A DNA stretch of 64,000 bases from Styela clava (lineage: Eukaryota > Chordata > Ascidiacea > Stolidobranchia > Styelidae): NCBI RefSeq assembly GCF_964204865.1, contig NC_135263.1, positions 6,884,501 to 6,948,500 on the forward strand, written 5' to 3'. Shown here in pieces: positions 40,601 to 52,100 of the stretch; within the stretch, counting starts at the first letter, position 1, and every line of letters begins with the position of its first letter. A program made the translations under genes and the position numbers. A model generated the notes under the pieces. It did no database searches, was not told the DNA's origin, and saw nothing but the letters and a program-made list of their open reading frames with translations.

Positions 40601-42688
40601 AGGCAACGTGTTCGTTTTCAAGAGCCCATAACCGACCCGAAAACCAACCAACAACTCTAGTCAGAGGTGCCCCACCTGAACCCAAAAAATAAAACCCCCA
40701 AATTGTCTGTATAACTTCTATTAGTTCAACTGGAGGTGTCATTGAAAAACGGTTTTGACAAAATTGATCGGTCAACCGGGTTAGCCGCCGTTGGTATCAA
40801 ATACGCAGCATAAAGTAACATTGCCACCATAAAGTTTAATAATGGAAAAGTAGGGTCGTTACGCTCCGATTCTGAAGTTTTTTTTACATAATCTTGCACA
40901 GACGTTGCTGGAAAAGTCCCGGTTCGAAATGGTCTAGTGACTAATTGTTTTATTTATTCTCTTTTTTACAGAAGAGATGCAAACTTCTTTTGATATTTGG
41001 AAGTACATAGTGACCCCAAAAATAACAGAACGCATAAATTTTAATCAAGAAAGTTTATTTAACACCTCAATTATGTTTGCGTATGATTGTACCCAAAAGA
41101 TTCAGTAAACCAGGAATCTTTGCACAAAAGTTATGTTCTCAAGAATATGTTTCAAATTATCTGGGTTCTGTTTTTGAATCATTCTTTCTTTAAGTAATTG
41201 GATTCGAAAAATTAAATGTAAGTTATGTAATAAATTTAATGGTAGTTAGAAAAAAAACGCAAAATCTTGTTTTGTAATCCTTATCCGCCTTAAAATTTAC
41301 CAATAACTATTTACTGGTAACTATACCCAGTCTTTTCCAATAATTAGACAATAATTTCCGTTTTCATCTCTCACTATTTCTATCTTATTTTTCAGATTTG
41401 ATGAGAATCTTGCTATTCACGAAAGGGGGGAATGCAAATCTCTTGTAGACGTTTTTCTTCAAGATGATTGGACTTCTAATTTGATTAATGGTTGCCAAAA
41501 CGGCAGTAATCATTCAAACTCAAGGATGAACAAGATCGATTTTGTAGCTCTTTTTGTGGATATATTTGGAGCTGGTCAAGATACTCTTGTCAGTGCTCAA
41601 CTATTCATTTTTCATTACATGCTGAAGTAAGTATTCGTAACGACATATATTGAAATTTTTTTGTTTATCAGAAACTTGGTGATAAAATTATATAAGCTAT
41701 TAAAACCCATCTCTGAAAACCCCCAGGTATGAAGTCTAGTTGTGCATTTGAGAATGAGTTTTTTTTTTTAGCAACATGGTTTAATGAATTAGTTTAGCTG
41801 TAAGCCCCATGATTATATGGCACCATTCACAATTTAAAAATTTCCTCGTCCTTAGAAAGCATCTAGGACTGCAATATGAGCTCAGGTTGGATTTTAAAGG
41901 TAGCTACACACGAAGCATTTCCCAATCAAGTACAATGTTGTATAGACGTGTAAATTCTTGTTTCTTTGATGAGTTTAAATGTTGCGAAGTGGCTAATGCT
42001 AATTATTTTTCCTTCCACTTTTTATTTTATTTTCGAATTTGAGCAAGTTTTCGCTTCCATCAATTTAATTTAGCTGTTATGTCTAATACGCAGACTATTT
42101 AAAAACAAAATTCGTGCTTTCAGATATCCATCAATTGCGAAAAAAATTCGGAATGAAGTGAACAGGGTAATTGGGAAAAACGGAACTATTTCAATCGTTG
42201 ATCGTCCCAGTTTGCCCTACACAGAAGCTGTCGTACATGAAGTATTCCGACATTCAAGTCTAACAGCAACTACAATACCTCATCGTACTCTGGCCGATTC
42301 CGTTGTCCAGGGTTACCACGTACCTTCAAATTCTTTAGTGCTCCTCAACTTTTACGCGGTCAACCATGACCCTAATTTTTGGAAGTCTCCGGAAGTTTTT
42401 CACCCGGAACGGTTTTTATTACATTCATTGGAAGGCCGGTTAGAATTAAATAAAAATATCATAAACAAGTATTTGGTATTTTCATCAGGCGCGAGAAAGT
42501 GCCCTGGCGACGAGATTACTTTTCATTGGTTGATTTTATCGACTTCAATTCTCTTGCATAAATATGACTTAATGCAAGATCCGAATTATCCGGCAACTGA
42601 AGGTGAAAATTTTGGACTCACTGCACGGCCTCAACCATTTAAGATGAAATTGGTTAGAAGGCATGAACAAAGCAACGGCACTTCATGA
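34022..42688 (+). CDS. Cytochrome P450, CYP1-like (gene B), five exons, 544 aa
   Basis: Model: join of 34022-34696, 38309-38395, 38631-38707, 41396-41626 and 42124-42688. All introns are GT-AG with phases 0,0,2,2, as in gene A. Expected role: ER-bound haem-thiolate monooxygenase with P450 reductase as partner. Seen: anchor about residues 18-36 followed by basic KKRR, hinge DGPFSWPIVGN (56-66), I-helix FGAGQDTLVSA (A339-T343 core), ExxR at E396-R399, HPERF (450-454) and haem loop FSSGARKCPGDE with Cys483. NKEFGEVAGMGN in exon 2 closely resembles the CYP1A segment NNFGEVVGSGN. Lys150 occupies the usual Arg of the C-helix WxxxR, as in gene A. Tandem duplication with gene A is clear from order, strand, intron phase and motif identity. 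The subfamily name cannot be set without a tree. Confidence 0.92.
36850..36872 (+). repeat. (CT)n microsatellite
   Basis: An interrupted CT dinucleotide run of 23 bp, followed by a short GTGAGTGAGTGA stretch. Confidence 0.8.
37439..37632 (+). mobile_element. Mariner-like MITE, copy 1
   Basis: Starts GAGTGTCCCACAAAAATAG. It ends with a sequence whose reverse complement begins TACACGGTGGCCCAT, a loosely matching inverted terminus of the GTGTCCCA type found in Tc1/mariner relatives. A diverged copy in opposite orientation lies at 41004-41177. The shared core includes TTTTGGGTA, AATCATAC, CAAACA and GTGTTAAATAAA in the same order. It has no coding capacity. The class call rests on the termini only. 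Confidence 0.5.
38309..38395 (+). CDS. P450 gene B exon 2 (residues 226-254)
   Basis: 87 bp, 29 codons beginning VFLRLLSNNKEFGEVAG. Acceptor TTCAAG, donor GTAAAA, phase 0 on both sides. Same length as exon 2 of gene A. Confidence 0.87.
38631..38707 (+). CDS. P450 gene B exon 3 (residues 255-280, last codon split)
   Basis: 77 bp, IMPKYRKAAKEFETLSKR and onward. Acceptor TTTCAG, donor GTAAGA, phase 2. Confidence 0.87.
38803..39315 (+). mobile_element. hAT transposon remnant with transposase N-terminus, 513 bp
   Basis: Starts CAGGTCTACTC and ends GGCAACCCCTG (inward from the right: CAGGGGTTGGCAA). Flanks are ATCTAGAC (38795-38802) and GTCTAGAC (39316-39323), an 8-bp duplication with one mismatch. 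Inside, from ATG 39082, MATKRKKVDAKCKWFN matches the start of the hAT transposase lineage from which vertebrate GTF2IRD2/FAM200/ZBED5-type proteins derive. Only this N-terminal scrap remains, so the copy is dead. The ends carry GGCCCGC repeats that stand out from the AT-rich surroundings. It sits in intron 3 of P450 gene B. Confidence 0.75.
41004..41177 (-). mobile_element. Mariner-like MITE, copy 2 (inverted, diverged)
   Basis: Its reverse complement aligns along its length with 37439-37632. Shared blocks include TTTGAAACATATTCT, CTTTTGGGTACAATCATAC and GAGGTGTTAAATAAA, with several small differences. The GTGTCCCA end appears lost. Confidence 0.5.
41396..41626 (+). CDS. P450 gene B exon 4 with I-helix (residues 280-357)
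   Basis: Acceptor TTTCAG, donor GTAAGT. Encodes a polar linker and DIFGAGQDTLVSAQL, ending in phase 2. Confidence 0.9.
42124..42688 (+). CDS. P450 gene B exon 5 with haem-binding loop (residues 357-544)
   Basis: Acceptor TTTCAG, stop TGA at 42686-42688. Contains ExxR, PERF and the Cys483 loop. Confidence 0.92.
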
Positions 42689-42701
42689 CTAACAAAAATT
42701 T

Positions 42702-42707
42702 AATAAA
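42702..42707 (+). terminator. Poly(A) signal of P450 gene B
   Basis: AATAAA starting 14 nt after the stop codon. Further AATAAA copies at 42867 and 42885 could serve as later sites. Confidence 0.55.
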
Positions 42708-43465
42708 ATATTTTTTATGAGTATGGGCCGTACAGCGTTGCCCAGGATAGGCGATACAAAGTCGATAACAAATAAGTAGAGCAATTGTAACAAATCATTA
42801 CGTTTGTTATATAATTCATTTTTATTGTTTTTAATTTTAAACATGACGATATCAAATTGAAATGAAAATAAATTATAATTACCCAATAAAATCAATTGCA
42901 TATTTATTTCGAACGCTAAATTACACTACTTTGATATGGGGTAAGCAAAATATGCCAAATTTATTTTGAATTCGTAGTATTTCTAAATTATTTCTACACT
43001 GATTTGCATGCTGACTTATGTTTATCCAACTATTGACTGAGGTTTTCCAGTCAGTCTGACTATCTCTATGAGTCTCCAAATGATCGCCACATTAGTAATC
43101 TTATTATGAACGTTCGTTATTTGCGAAAAGTACTTTCAATTGTTATTGTGAGGTCACAAATGCGATTTTTTCGTTTTTCTTTCTTCGATGTCTTCAATTT
43201 ATTTCATTTTGTGTGGGTTTTACTAATATTCGTTTTATCTTTATTATAATGTGATCATCATCCTAGTGGCTTAAGTGCCCAAGTCATTTTGACGTTTTCC
43301 AAATGAAATGAGAGTCTCGTTCTTATTTGGAAATGATGAAAATGCCCTGGGCATTTGTGCTGTGAAGGTTAAATATTATATTTCTACTTTTTGTTTGTGA
43401 AAATTTCTTTACTTTGTAATTTAAAAACTAAATATATACAGATTCTAATATTCATATAATTTTTT

Positions 43466-43491
43466 TCGATATATATATATATATATATCGA
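43466..43491. repeat. (AT)10 microsatellite within a perfect palindrome
   Basis: Ten AT units flanked by TCG and CGA, giving a self-complementary 26-bp stretch prone to cruciform formation or slippage. Confidence 0.85.
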
Positions 43492-45417
43492 TGTTGCTAT
43501 ACAAAAAGATTTTAAAATGATGGAAAACCTTATGTGTATTTGTAGTTATGAAAACGGTCATTATAAGAGTGGTGTGTCTTACAGGTCACGTTACGTCCAG
43601 GGTGGTAATCTCGAATTTAGAATTCAGTTAATTTGGCGATTAATGTGCGAAATGAATTATGCTCTAGATTCTAGAAGTCGCGTAATGTACTTTTGGATTG
43701 TTTTGCATAAAAGAACGCGCACATCAATTCTTATTCCATTTTCAACTCAGTGTTATTGGTATTATATTAATGTACATCAATACTAATTGCCTTGACAGCG
43801 AACTCGTCGATACAACGATATGCGATTCGTTTTAACAATAGACTAAATTTTGTCTGTTTGGTCACACAATCTCCAAGGATTTGTTTTTAAGGAGGAATGA
43901 ATAGATAACTTCAGTGACATAAAAAGTGTCATTGAAAATAATAACTTTCTTGCAAGGAACATTTCTGTTAATGTCATTTGTGAGGTGATGCTTCTAAAGC
44001 TGACAGACCGTGTGTTCTGCTGATAGGGAGTCGGCATTTGCTGACAAGTAACTTAGAGATTAGTCTCTAATACGATAGCTGAGTGCGCGTGCGTTTGAAT
44101 AAAATCTTATAAAAACACTATATCTTAATTCGGGCAAAAACCATACTTAATTTACCAAATACAATCGTAGATTTTTTTTAATACAACAATATATAGTCCC
44201 TTTACAAATTTTGTTGCCCCGATGAAACTAATTTGTAGATAGGGTTTCCAGCCTGCAGGCATCGCCTTTTTGGGAAAACTCGGAAATGGTAATCTATATA
44301 TTTTGACCAACCATATCACACGAGTGAAGGGCGTAGATAGAGGTGAATCCATCTAAGGCAAACTTTGCTTTAATATGACCTACACGATGTTGATATTTGA
44401 AGGTCAAATTGCCCTCTGGGACAACCTTTATAGTCGGTCTATGAATAGTTTCCATAACCGTAATTCGAAGAATGGTATCCCTGTGGGAGAGGTATGAATA
44501 TATTAATTAAATAACTTGCCGCTTTGCTGAAAGACCTATTTCGCAATGTCTCGTAACAATAACATTGAAAGGACATTAGGACAAGTTATTTTGAGAATTA
44601 TATATACGGCGACCGCTGTCCAGATGTCTACTACAGATGTCTACTACGCCCTTTCTGACTGGGATTGCTGTCATACCAGGACCTGAGGCGAAGCATTTGA
44701 AGTCCGAGCTTGACGGTTAGCGAGATTTGTTCCAAAATTTCAGGACAACTCACCCGACCAAACCTCACCTTTCCGAACTCACCAGAGTCGGAATTATGAA
44801 TTACCCGGAATTGGGGAGTCGGAATTGCAATGGAGATAGAATAAGTCAAAAAAATTCTAAAACCTGGGCAGCATTAATTTTACTGGGCATTCTCAATCAA
44901 TCAAACTACACTTGTGGACACCTAAATTATTTTTGTCAAAATTCAATTTTTCCATATTTGAAAACTGGAGTCGGAAATTTTTTACAACACATAGTCGGGG
45001 TAGAAGCCAAATTTTTTAATGTGAATTCGATACCAATCGACTGTAAATTTTCTTCGACGGCAACAACCCCTGTGGTATGAAGGAAATCGATCACATCTAA
45101 GAGTCTGTGAACATTACACAAATGTTATTTAAGAAATCCATGCATTCATTCTATTTGCGATCAAATGCTCGGACTCGGCAAAAACGATATCATGGTATCC
45201 ATCTAGCGGAATCAATTTCGGGTTTGAAACAACCCTGACGAGTTGATTGCAAAAATTTTTCGACAACACAGACTTGTACGTAAGCAAGGGCGATAAACCT
45301 CGTTACGAATGTTATAATAAACAAGGTTGAATATAATATTTAATATATATTTTCTTCCCAGTGACTATCAAACCCCACTGATCAAGTTACTTAACAAACT
45401 CGTATAATATATGAATT

Positions 45418-45423
45418 TTTAAT
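45418..45423 (-). terminator. Possible poly(A) signal of the TRIM gene
   Basis: ATTAAA on the minus strand, about 160 nt after the TRIM stop codon. No canonical AATAAA was found closer. Confidence 0.35.
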
Positions 45424-45580
45424 AAAGCATTTGGCAACACAATCTAAGAGAAAATGCAAAATATGTGAACACTTTGTCGCTATTAGCAACATTAACAACT
45501 TTTTTTCTACTCCATATGTTTAGCACTAGTGTAATGTAATATAACTTGCACACGACTTCATTATACTTAAATTCGACTAC

Positions 45581-46166
45581 TTAGAGAAAATTAACCCTGC
45601 CTTTTCCCGAAACAGCAAAGAACGGGCTCAAAGAACTCGTGTTGTTGCTACATTCAATAGTGTACATTGGTATCGAATTATATCCCGATACATCAGTAAA
45701 TGAAATTGTGCTTTTACCAATTTCGGAAAACTCAAGTTCAATTCCGATACGAAAGTACCGGTAGCTTTCGAAAGCTCTCACGTTTCGTGATGTCGATGAT
45801 TCAAACGTACGATCGGAACGTTCGCGCCATAATATAGAAGGCAGAGATGTTACCGATGGAGATCTAAGGATGGTAGACTGGTATTCAGAGCCATTCTTGA
45901 CAACGACGTTTTCTTGTGAGTCGATTCTGCTTGTATCGCTTTTCATGCTCAGGTCATTCATTGATATACTTGAAGTTCGCAGGAGAGAATTTTTCAATTT
46001 TTTCAGAGGTTTTAAAGCTGATAATGCTGAAGGAGTTCTTTTAGGTTTCGATTTTGATTTTTTGTTGTTCTCGACGGAAAATGAACTTCGTCGACTGCTG
46101 GGTGCGCTGTCGGAAAATTCGACGATGCCGCACATTCCCCGACCAATTATAATCGCCTTTGTTAAC
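45581..46166 (-). CDS. TRIM exon 17, end of B30.2 with a large internal insertion
   Basis: 194 codons plus stop. LTKAIIIGRGMCGIVEF aligns with TRIM36 TLVTIGMQKFF. A Ser/Lys/Arg-rich insertion of about 115 residues (813-928) follows, then RIGIELEFSEIGKSTISFTD and LSPFFAVSGKG match the end of the TRIM36 B30.2. Acceptor ATAAG with a weak pyrimidine tract; other acceptors nearby are possible. Confidence 0.8.
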
Positions 46167-49100
46167 CTTATAAAACAGGATTGTTGCAATAAATTATCGA
46201 TATTATGAAAAAATCGAAGGCATAAAGAGGTAAAGAAAATATGGTTTAAATATTGAAACGTTGGACAGTTTTCCACCACACGAACTCTTTCCTGATAGAC
46301 CGAAGTCTTGAGGCGATCTTCAGTAAAGTGAATATGACAGAAAGTTTTTGCGCTTACACCGGTAATCGACTTAAGCATGCTATGGGTTTATTTATTACTT
46401 GATACATATCGTCACGCTAATAACCGAATTGCGTAAGTCATTTTTAGCAGTTTTGAGAAAAACGTAAAAAACTTCCTAATGATTTTGTTATGCAATTGAG
46501 AGTCAATAATTTGCCATGGTTCAATTTTTTGCTCGTAGCCGGATTTAAGTTAATTTGTATGACGCAGTTAAGTGACGTCATAATGGCGCACTGTGACTTA
46601 GGCAGAAATGTGTCTATGACTTGGTGACATACGCAATTTGCAACTTCACTATATGCAACAGTCCTGAAAACTAAACATTCCAAAAACGAATGTAATTCTC
46701 AGTATCTACAATGTCTAATCCCCAAAATAGCTAATCAGTTTCAATTAAATCATTTTTTATGTTTAAAAATATATATTTCATCAATATAACACGTTCTGCA
46801 CACCCACCGAAATAGGACTAAGATTAAATATAAAGAATAAAACAGCAATGCACCCAATATAAAAGCCAACCAAGGTAAATTTGACTCGGACAGTGAATAT
46901 CACAAGTGTACGTCTTCCTATACTGTAGTAAAAATTCAAATTAATACGCGCTAAGCTAGAATCCGAGATGCAAAAACTCGAAAATACTTCGCCGAGGTTA
47001 TTTTGCCTTTGTGACGTCACAATAGTACTGCGGTAACAAGGCTAATTCATTATGACGAAACAATTGCACAAATGTGCATGTCATACTAAATCTCCATTTT
47101 TATGGGTTTCGGATTTCCTAAAATAAAATCTGAGTTAACAGACAGGTGCGCAGCATTACATGAATACCTATTTTATAAAAAACTCAAAATCGCCAAAAAT
47201 GACTTACGCAATTAGGTTATTAGCGTGACGATATGTGATATTGGAGCATCTGTTACAACAAAAGGCGCCAACGGCGTAGAATACTTTTTCACCGTAATCA
47301 GAAAACCGACAGCGTTACAAATTTAATCGTGCTCCAAAATTGAACCGTCAATGAACCACATACTAATGTTGTAGCAAGAATGAACGTAAAGCTCGGTTGA
47401 TCTCTGTAAACGAGAACTGGTCCATAAACTGATTAAAATACAACGAGATAGAAAACAAATCTCGCATAAAAAAAAGCTATAGTATATAAGTTGCATTAGG
47501 TGACGCCACTTAAATAGAAGGTATATCGGTCGTAAACTCATAATTTCAAGGCGCCAATGTAGAAAAAAGAATGGTGACTGAAGTTCAACCAATCTTGTTT
47601 AAGCAGAGCCAAACAATTACTCCTAATAATGAGAGAGTTGTGGGACAAAATTACCATACTTCACCAGTCGCGTACATTGTCAATTGTCATATTCCAGTTA
47701 TTTTCAAATACTTATAGAGGATAATCCCAAATGAAGTTTCCATAGAATTAAACGAAAAGCTCATTTATCAATTGAAACATAAAACTCACATTTCGTCAAA
47801 CATTCCATAATCATTCGTTTGAGAGTTTTCATCGCCATCAACCATATTTTCTATGCTTATTACACCAATCAGAAGATGGAAATCCGAACCACCGGTAGCC
47901 TCGATTTCCCAGTAATGATTCCCATTTTCAAATCTTGCTTCTCCTGAGTAGAAAAAGTGAATAAAATTCCTCATAAGGGGTAGGGAGGACGAAGAAACAA
48001 AACACGGGGCAAGAAATTCACAGTGAATCGGCTTATGAACTCATGAAGTAGAAAAACCTTTTTGGAAGAGGGAGGAATGGAGAATTTCACATATTAGACT
48101 AGTCCCGCCTAGATCTGAGAACTAATTAGTGCAGTGTAGTAGTAGTTCCTCATAGCTTTGGGGTAAATGCAGTAGCAATTCCTTATAGCTCTGGGTGAAA
48201 TTCAGCCGTAATTTGGCTATAATCGAGTAAACAACAACAATATTATCACGACGAAATAAAAAAAGGTTTTCTAATCCCTCGGGGATATTAAACAGCGAAC
48301 ATTATTAGTTATTTATTTCTTGGTAGCCATTTTTTCGTCGACGATATAGCTCACCATTCATAGTGTGTAAAATCCAGATGGAAGTTAGCAACATGACCAG
48401 ATAAAAATATATAAATTACTCCTAAATTAGTAATCTGAACGCGTTCTGAATATTAATTTATTAAGAAATTTACTTACCGAAATATGGAATGAATTGGATA
48501 GACGACGCCATATTTTGTCCTTCCTTCAATTTTACGGTTTTTCCATTCCACTCAATCGTAGCAATATACGGCAGCTGCTTTTGCACCAATTTTAAATTTT
48601 CTCCTGTTTTACAACCACGAAGATGACATTAACATTTAAGATTTTAAGTGCGTTATAGAATATAGATAAAAGCGATATATATTCTGGCGGTTTTGGAACA
48701 GCGCATTGCGTTTCGTGCCTGGTAGAATCCGAGTCATTTCATTTAGATGACTAGTGCCACTTCGAGTCTTCGGTGAATGGTGAATCGAGTCCAACTCCGA
48801 GTCGAGTCAATGACACGAATTTACCCTAGACCAATTTTGAATCGCTATGATTGACGCTGGGATCAATTACTGACTGTAACCATGCTCTTAGATTATTTGC
48901 TTTTAAATTTAACAAAACATAAAAAAACGTATTTGAACATTACGAGAATGGTTAGAAAATAACCGCACAAACGTAAAAAAATCATATAAGCTGGTGAAAG
49001 GTATACCAAATATATTTGTGCACAATGCGTGACTCTTTTATACAGTTTTGAAAGAGATCATGGACAGGAATACTGTAATAACATACTCCGTAAAAATTTG

Positions 49101-52100
49101 CTTGCTATTGTCGTTACATCACTCCACGATCCAACTCCAGCCTTATTTGCGGCACGTACTTTCAAGTTAACATCGCTCTTTTCTTGTAGAATTTCGCTTG
49201 AAGGTGGAATTCGAAATTCCAAGCCAGGTACCGTATGAGATTCAATAAGATTATCAACACCATTCTGTAGCACAAAGGGTAAAAATGTGGGAGCCAAGAT
49301 GGCGCACAACTTTGACATAGTACGTGTACCAGGTTAGGGTTCAGGGTGTGCGCCATCTTGGTGCACATACTCCGAGAGCGCCAAAATGTGATGCTATTAC
49401 CGCATCTATAGTATTTAAACTTTACTGAATACGCGATAAGGCAAGGTACAAATAAGGAACCGAAAGAATAAGTTACTCGAGTGAACGTGCCGAACATCTT
49501 CATTCGTTAAATTAATTTCATTGTATATCTATGATCTATTTCCAGAGACTTTTCATGACACGTGTCTCCCTTGAAGTTTACGCGCAGTGGTTATTCGGAG
49601 GCTTCATCATCGGTTTCTACGAGAGGGAGGAAGGGGAATTGGGACATTGGGCTATGTCCCCCCTCGCGATTAAATTCGGACATTTTGACTTCACGTTTTT
49701 TGGTGCCATGGCGTTGTATTACAGCTTTTAAGCACAGTTGAAAAATTCAAATACGACTCCTGATATATTTAGTTAAGTTAAATTCGCTATGGCGTAATAA
49801 TACAAATGGATGACCATCGAATATGAAGCTACGGTATAATCACCGCTGTGTAAAATACAAAATCATGATGTATGATGATGTTACACATTGTCCAATTTTA
49901 AAAGCCGCCTTCCTCATGTATGTCTGAGTACTGAGCAATACTTTTGAGCACAAAAAACTGCCCAATACGAATCTATTTCTGTACGACATACCTGGATACT
50001 ATTATATGAAATTTGATAATAATCAGCTTTTTGTAGTTTGTGGCCAAGGGTCCATTTTATGTCTGTTGGCCTTAATGCAGCGTCATCGGCAATAACACTT
50101 CCTTCAGATTGTATTGATTTGAGTTCAACTTTGATAAGAGAATCAGGTTCTGCACAAAGTTGTAAATATAAGTTAAATGTATATACGTTGTATTTGTGAG
50201 GTAATACAAAATTGAATTATAGAATTACGCGTGGTCAATATAGCCCGCGCCAACGAATGCTCATATACGTTCAACAATAAATATTTTCAGTTGGTGTCTC
50301 GAAAATGCCGTGTTCCACTTCGTGTTGTGCGGGAGGTACAAATGTGCATTGCAATGCCTGTTGTACGAACTTTAATACAATAATTTTATAAAAAAAAATA
50401 GATATATAACCGTTACTTGGAATCAATGCAGAAGAAAGAAAGAGTCCGTAAAAACTTCTGGTTGAGTGTTGAAAGTAGAACAAAATGTATTTTATTGTCG
50501 TCTTACTTTTAATAAAGTCGAGTGCTCCCAATGTATTTTTCATATCCTCAGCATCCAAATATACGGGAAGTAACGATCGCAGAGGAGATTCTTCCACGTA
50601 GAAAGAATTTCGAAATTGAGAATTATCTGATTCGGTATCACGAGAACCATACACAGAGTTTGACAAATGACTGATAGCTTCTCTCGTTCTTGAGAAAACA
50701 AAAAGTTAGCATTTGTTAATAATTTTATTTATAATGAATAAATGTAGCTAACATAGCTTTCTTTATACAACTTTCTCTTCAAACTAAGGCGCTCCAAATG
50801 TGTGTGTACCAATATGAAGGCAACTAGTTTCGTTCGCCCACTTTACATCAAATTGTGTAAGGAGACGGAAGACTATGGGATGGGGGTATATTCACTTAGC
50901 TAACACAAACAGTCCCCGAACTCGTAATAGAATTAAAATAAAGAAACTCAGAATAAAATTATGGCCTAACCCTAACCTGGTGCAAACACTACGGGAGTAG
51001 TAGAACCCAAAACTCCACAAGCAAACACTGATATGTAATGATTTGCTTTATTAGGACGTTGCCTACCCAATTTCGACCTTTTGTCAACATTTCCGAAGTG
51101 CAATGATATTGGTAGGTTTTTTTAATGTTATACAAGCATTTAATATGAGTAATCTTATGGTAATAAGGATATCAAACTATATTAAGATGAAGTATCTTTC
51201 TTAAAATGAATAGAGCAGTAATAATCATAGCATTATTGATCAGTTTTATCGTAGAATAAGAGCACATGTCAGAATAAATGTGGAAATCACTCAAATATTG
51301 TAAGTACGCGAAATATAGAAAGGCATAAAAATACTCAAGACTCACCTAGTTTCCACCATTTTGTATGTTTGTAGAAAATAAGCTGGATCTGTTTCAAGTA
51401 AAACTTCTTCCGCGAATGCCATAACACTCGAGTATAATACGTTATCTTTCAAGTTCTGTAGCGCTGCAAAAAAGGAACAGACAAAGATAGAAGGAACGAA
51501 TATAGTAATATTCTTTAAAGATTTCTCAAATAAAAGTTACAATTGACAATGGTTAAAAGGATAAAACATGATTTCCTAATGGGGACTTAAATCCGTTTGC
51601 TGATTCTAATTTCGATGAGCAAAAATTGGTAGATTGAAGTTATTTGAATATGACGTTTGCCAAAGAAAATAGTATTTTAGTTGAACTTCAAGAAAGAAAA
51701 CTCAAAGTGATGATAGTTACTTCGTCTCAGATCCTTTTCTTTTGTCCTTGCTGTTCTGTCGGCAGATTCCAGTAGTTCGGTTCGTTTTATCTCTAATAAT
51801 TTATGCATTTCATCGATCGCGGAGTGAATTTCGTCACGTACGTCGGCTTCTTCAGCCTACAATAATATCGAAAACAACAAATACTCTGTAATCTTTGATA
51901 GCAAATTATATTCGCGATATTCAAAATTTAACAACTCATATTGTTATATTCCCCATAAGCTTTTGACATTTCGACACCCTATGTCAGATACAGAGAATAC
52001 GATTTACTTCTGATGATTTTCTATAATTAGCTTTCACACGTTTGAGGCTATACACCACCAGTCTCTGGAGAGCTTCGAGAAATTTTCACGAAATCTAGTT

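Larger units (their letters stand above)
38708..41395 (+). other. Intron 3 of P450 gene B
   Basis: 2.7 kb. Holds the hAT remnant (38803-39315) and the inverted mariner-like MITE copy 2 (41004-41177). The span 39324-41003 shows nothing I can name. Confidence 0.7.
42708..45580. other. Region between convergent P450 gene B and the TRIM gene
   Basis: The two genes converge here, so both 3' UTRs lie in this span. It contains an AT microsatellite (43469-43488) and a 13-bp tandem duplication CAGATGTCTACTA near 44620-44645. The frame at 44727-45080 is not recognised. Confidence 0.45.

Noticed and set aside
40900..40960. GGTTCGAAA as a tRNA T-loop
   Set aside because: No A box, acceptor stem or anticodon arm at the right distance on either side.
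44727..45080. 117-codon plus-strand frame with repeated GAGTCGGAA motifs
   Set aside because: No domain. The repeats suggest non-coding repetitive DNA, and it lies in the convergent 3' regions of two genes.
45870..46208. 112-codon plus-strand frame
   Set aside because: Antisense shadow of TRIM exon 17, whose minus-strand reading has clear B30.2 homology.
45581..46378. Reading the whole 265-codon open frame as the last TRIM exon
   Set aside because: The upstream part (46167-46378) has no B30.2 similarity. The ATAAG acceptor at 46167-46168 gives the phase needed by exon 16.
48720..48830. GAGTC-rich segment resembling a minisatellite
   Set aside because: The motif recurs irregularly and no repeat unit or element boundary could be set.
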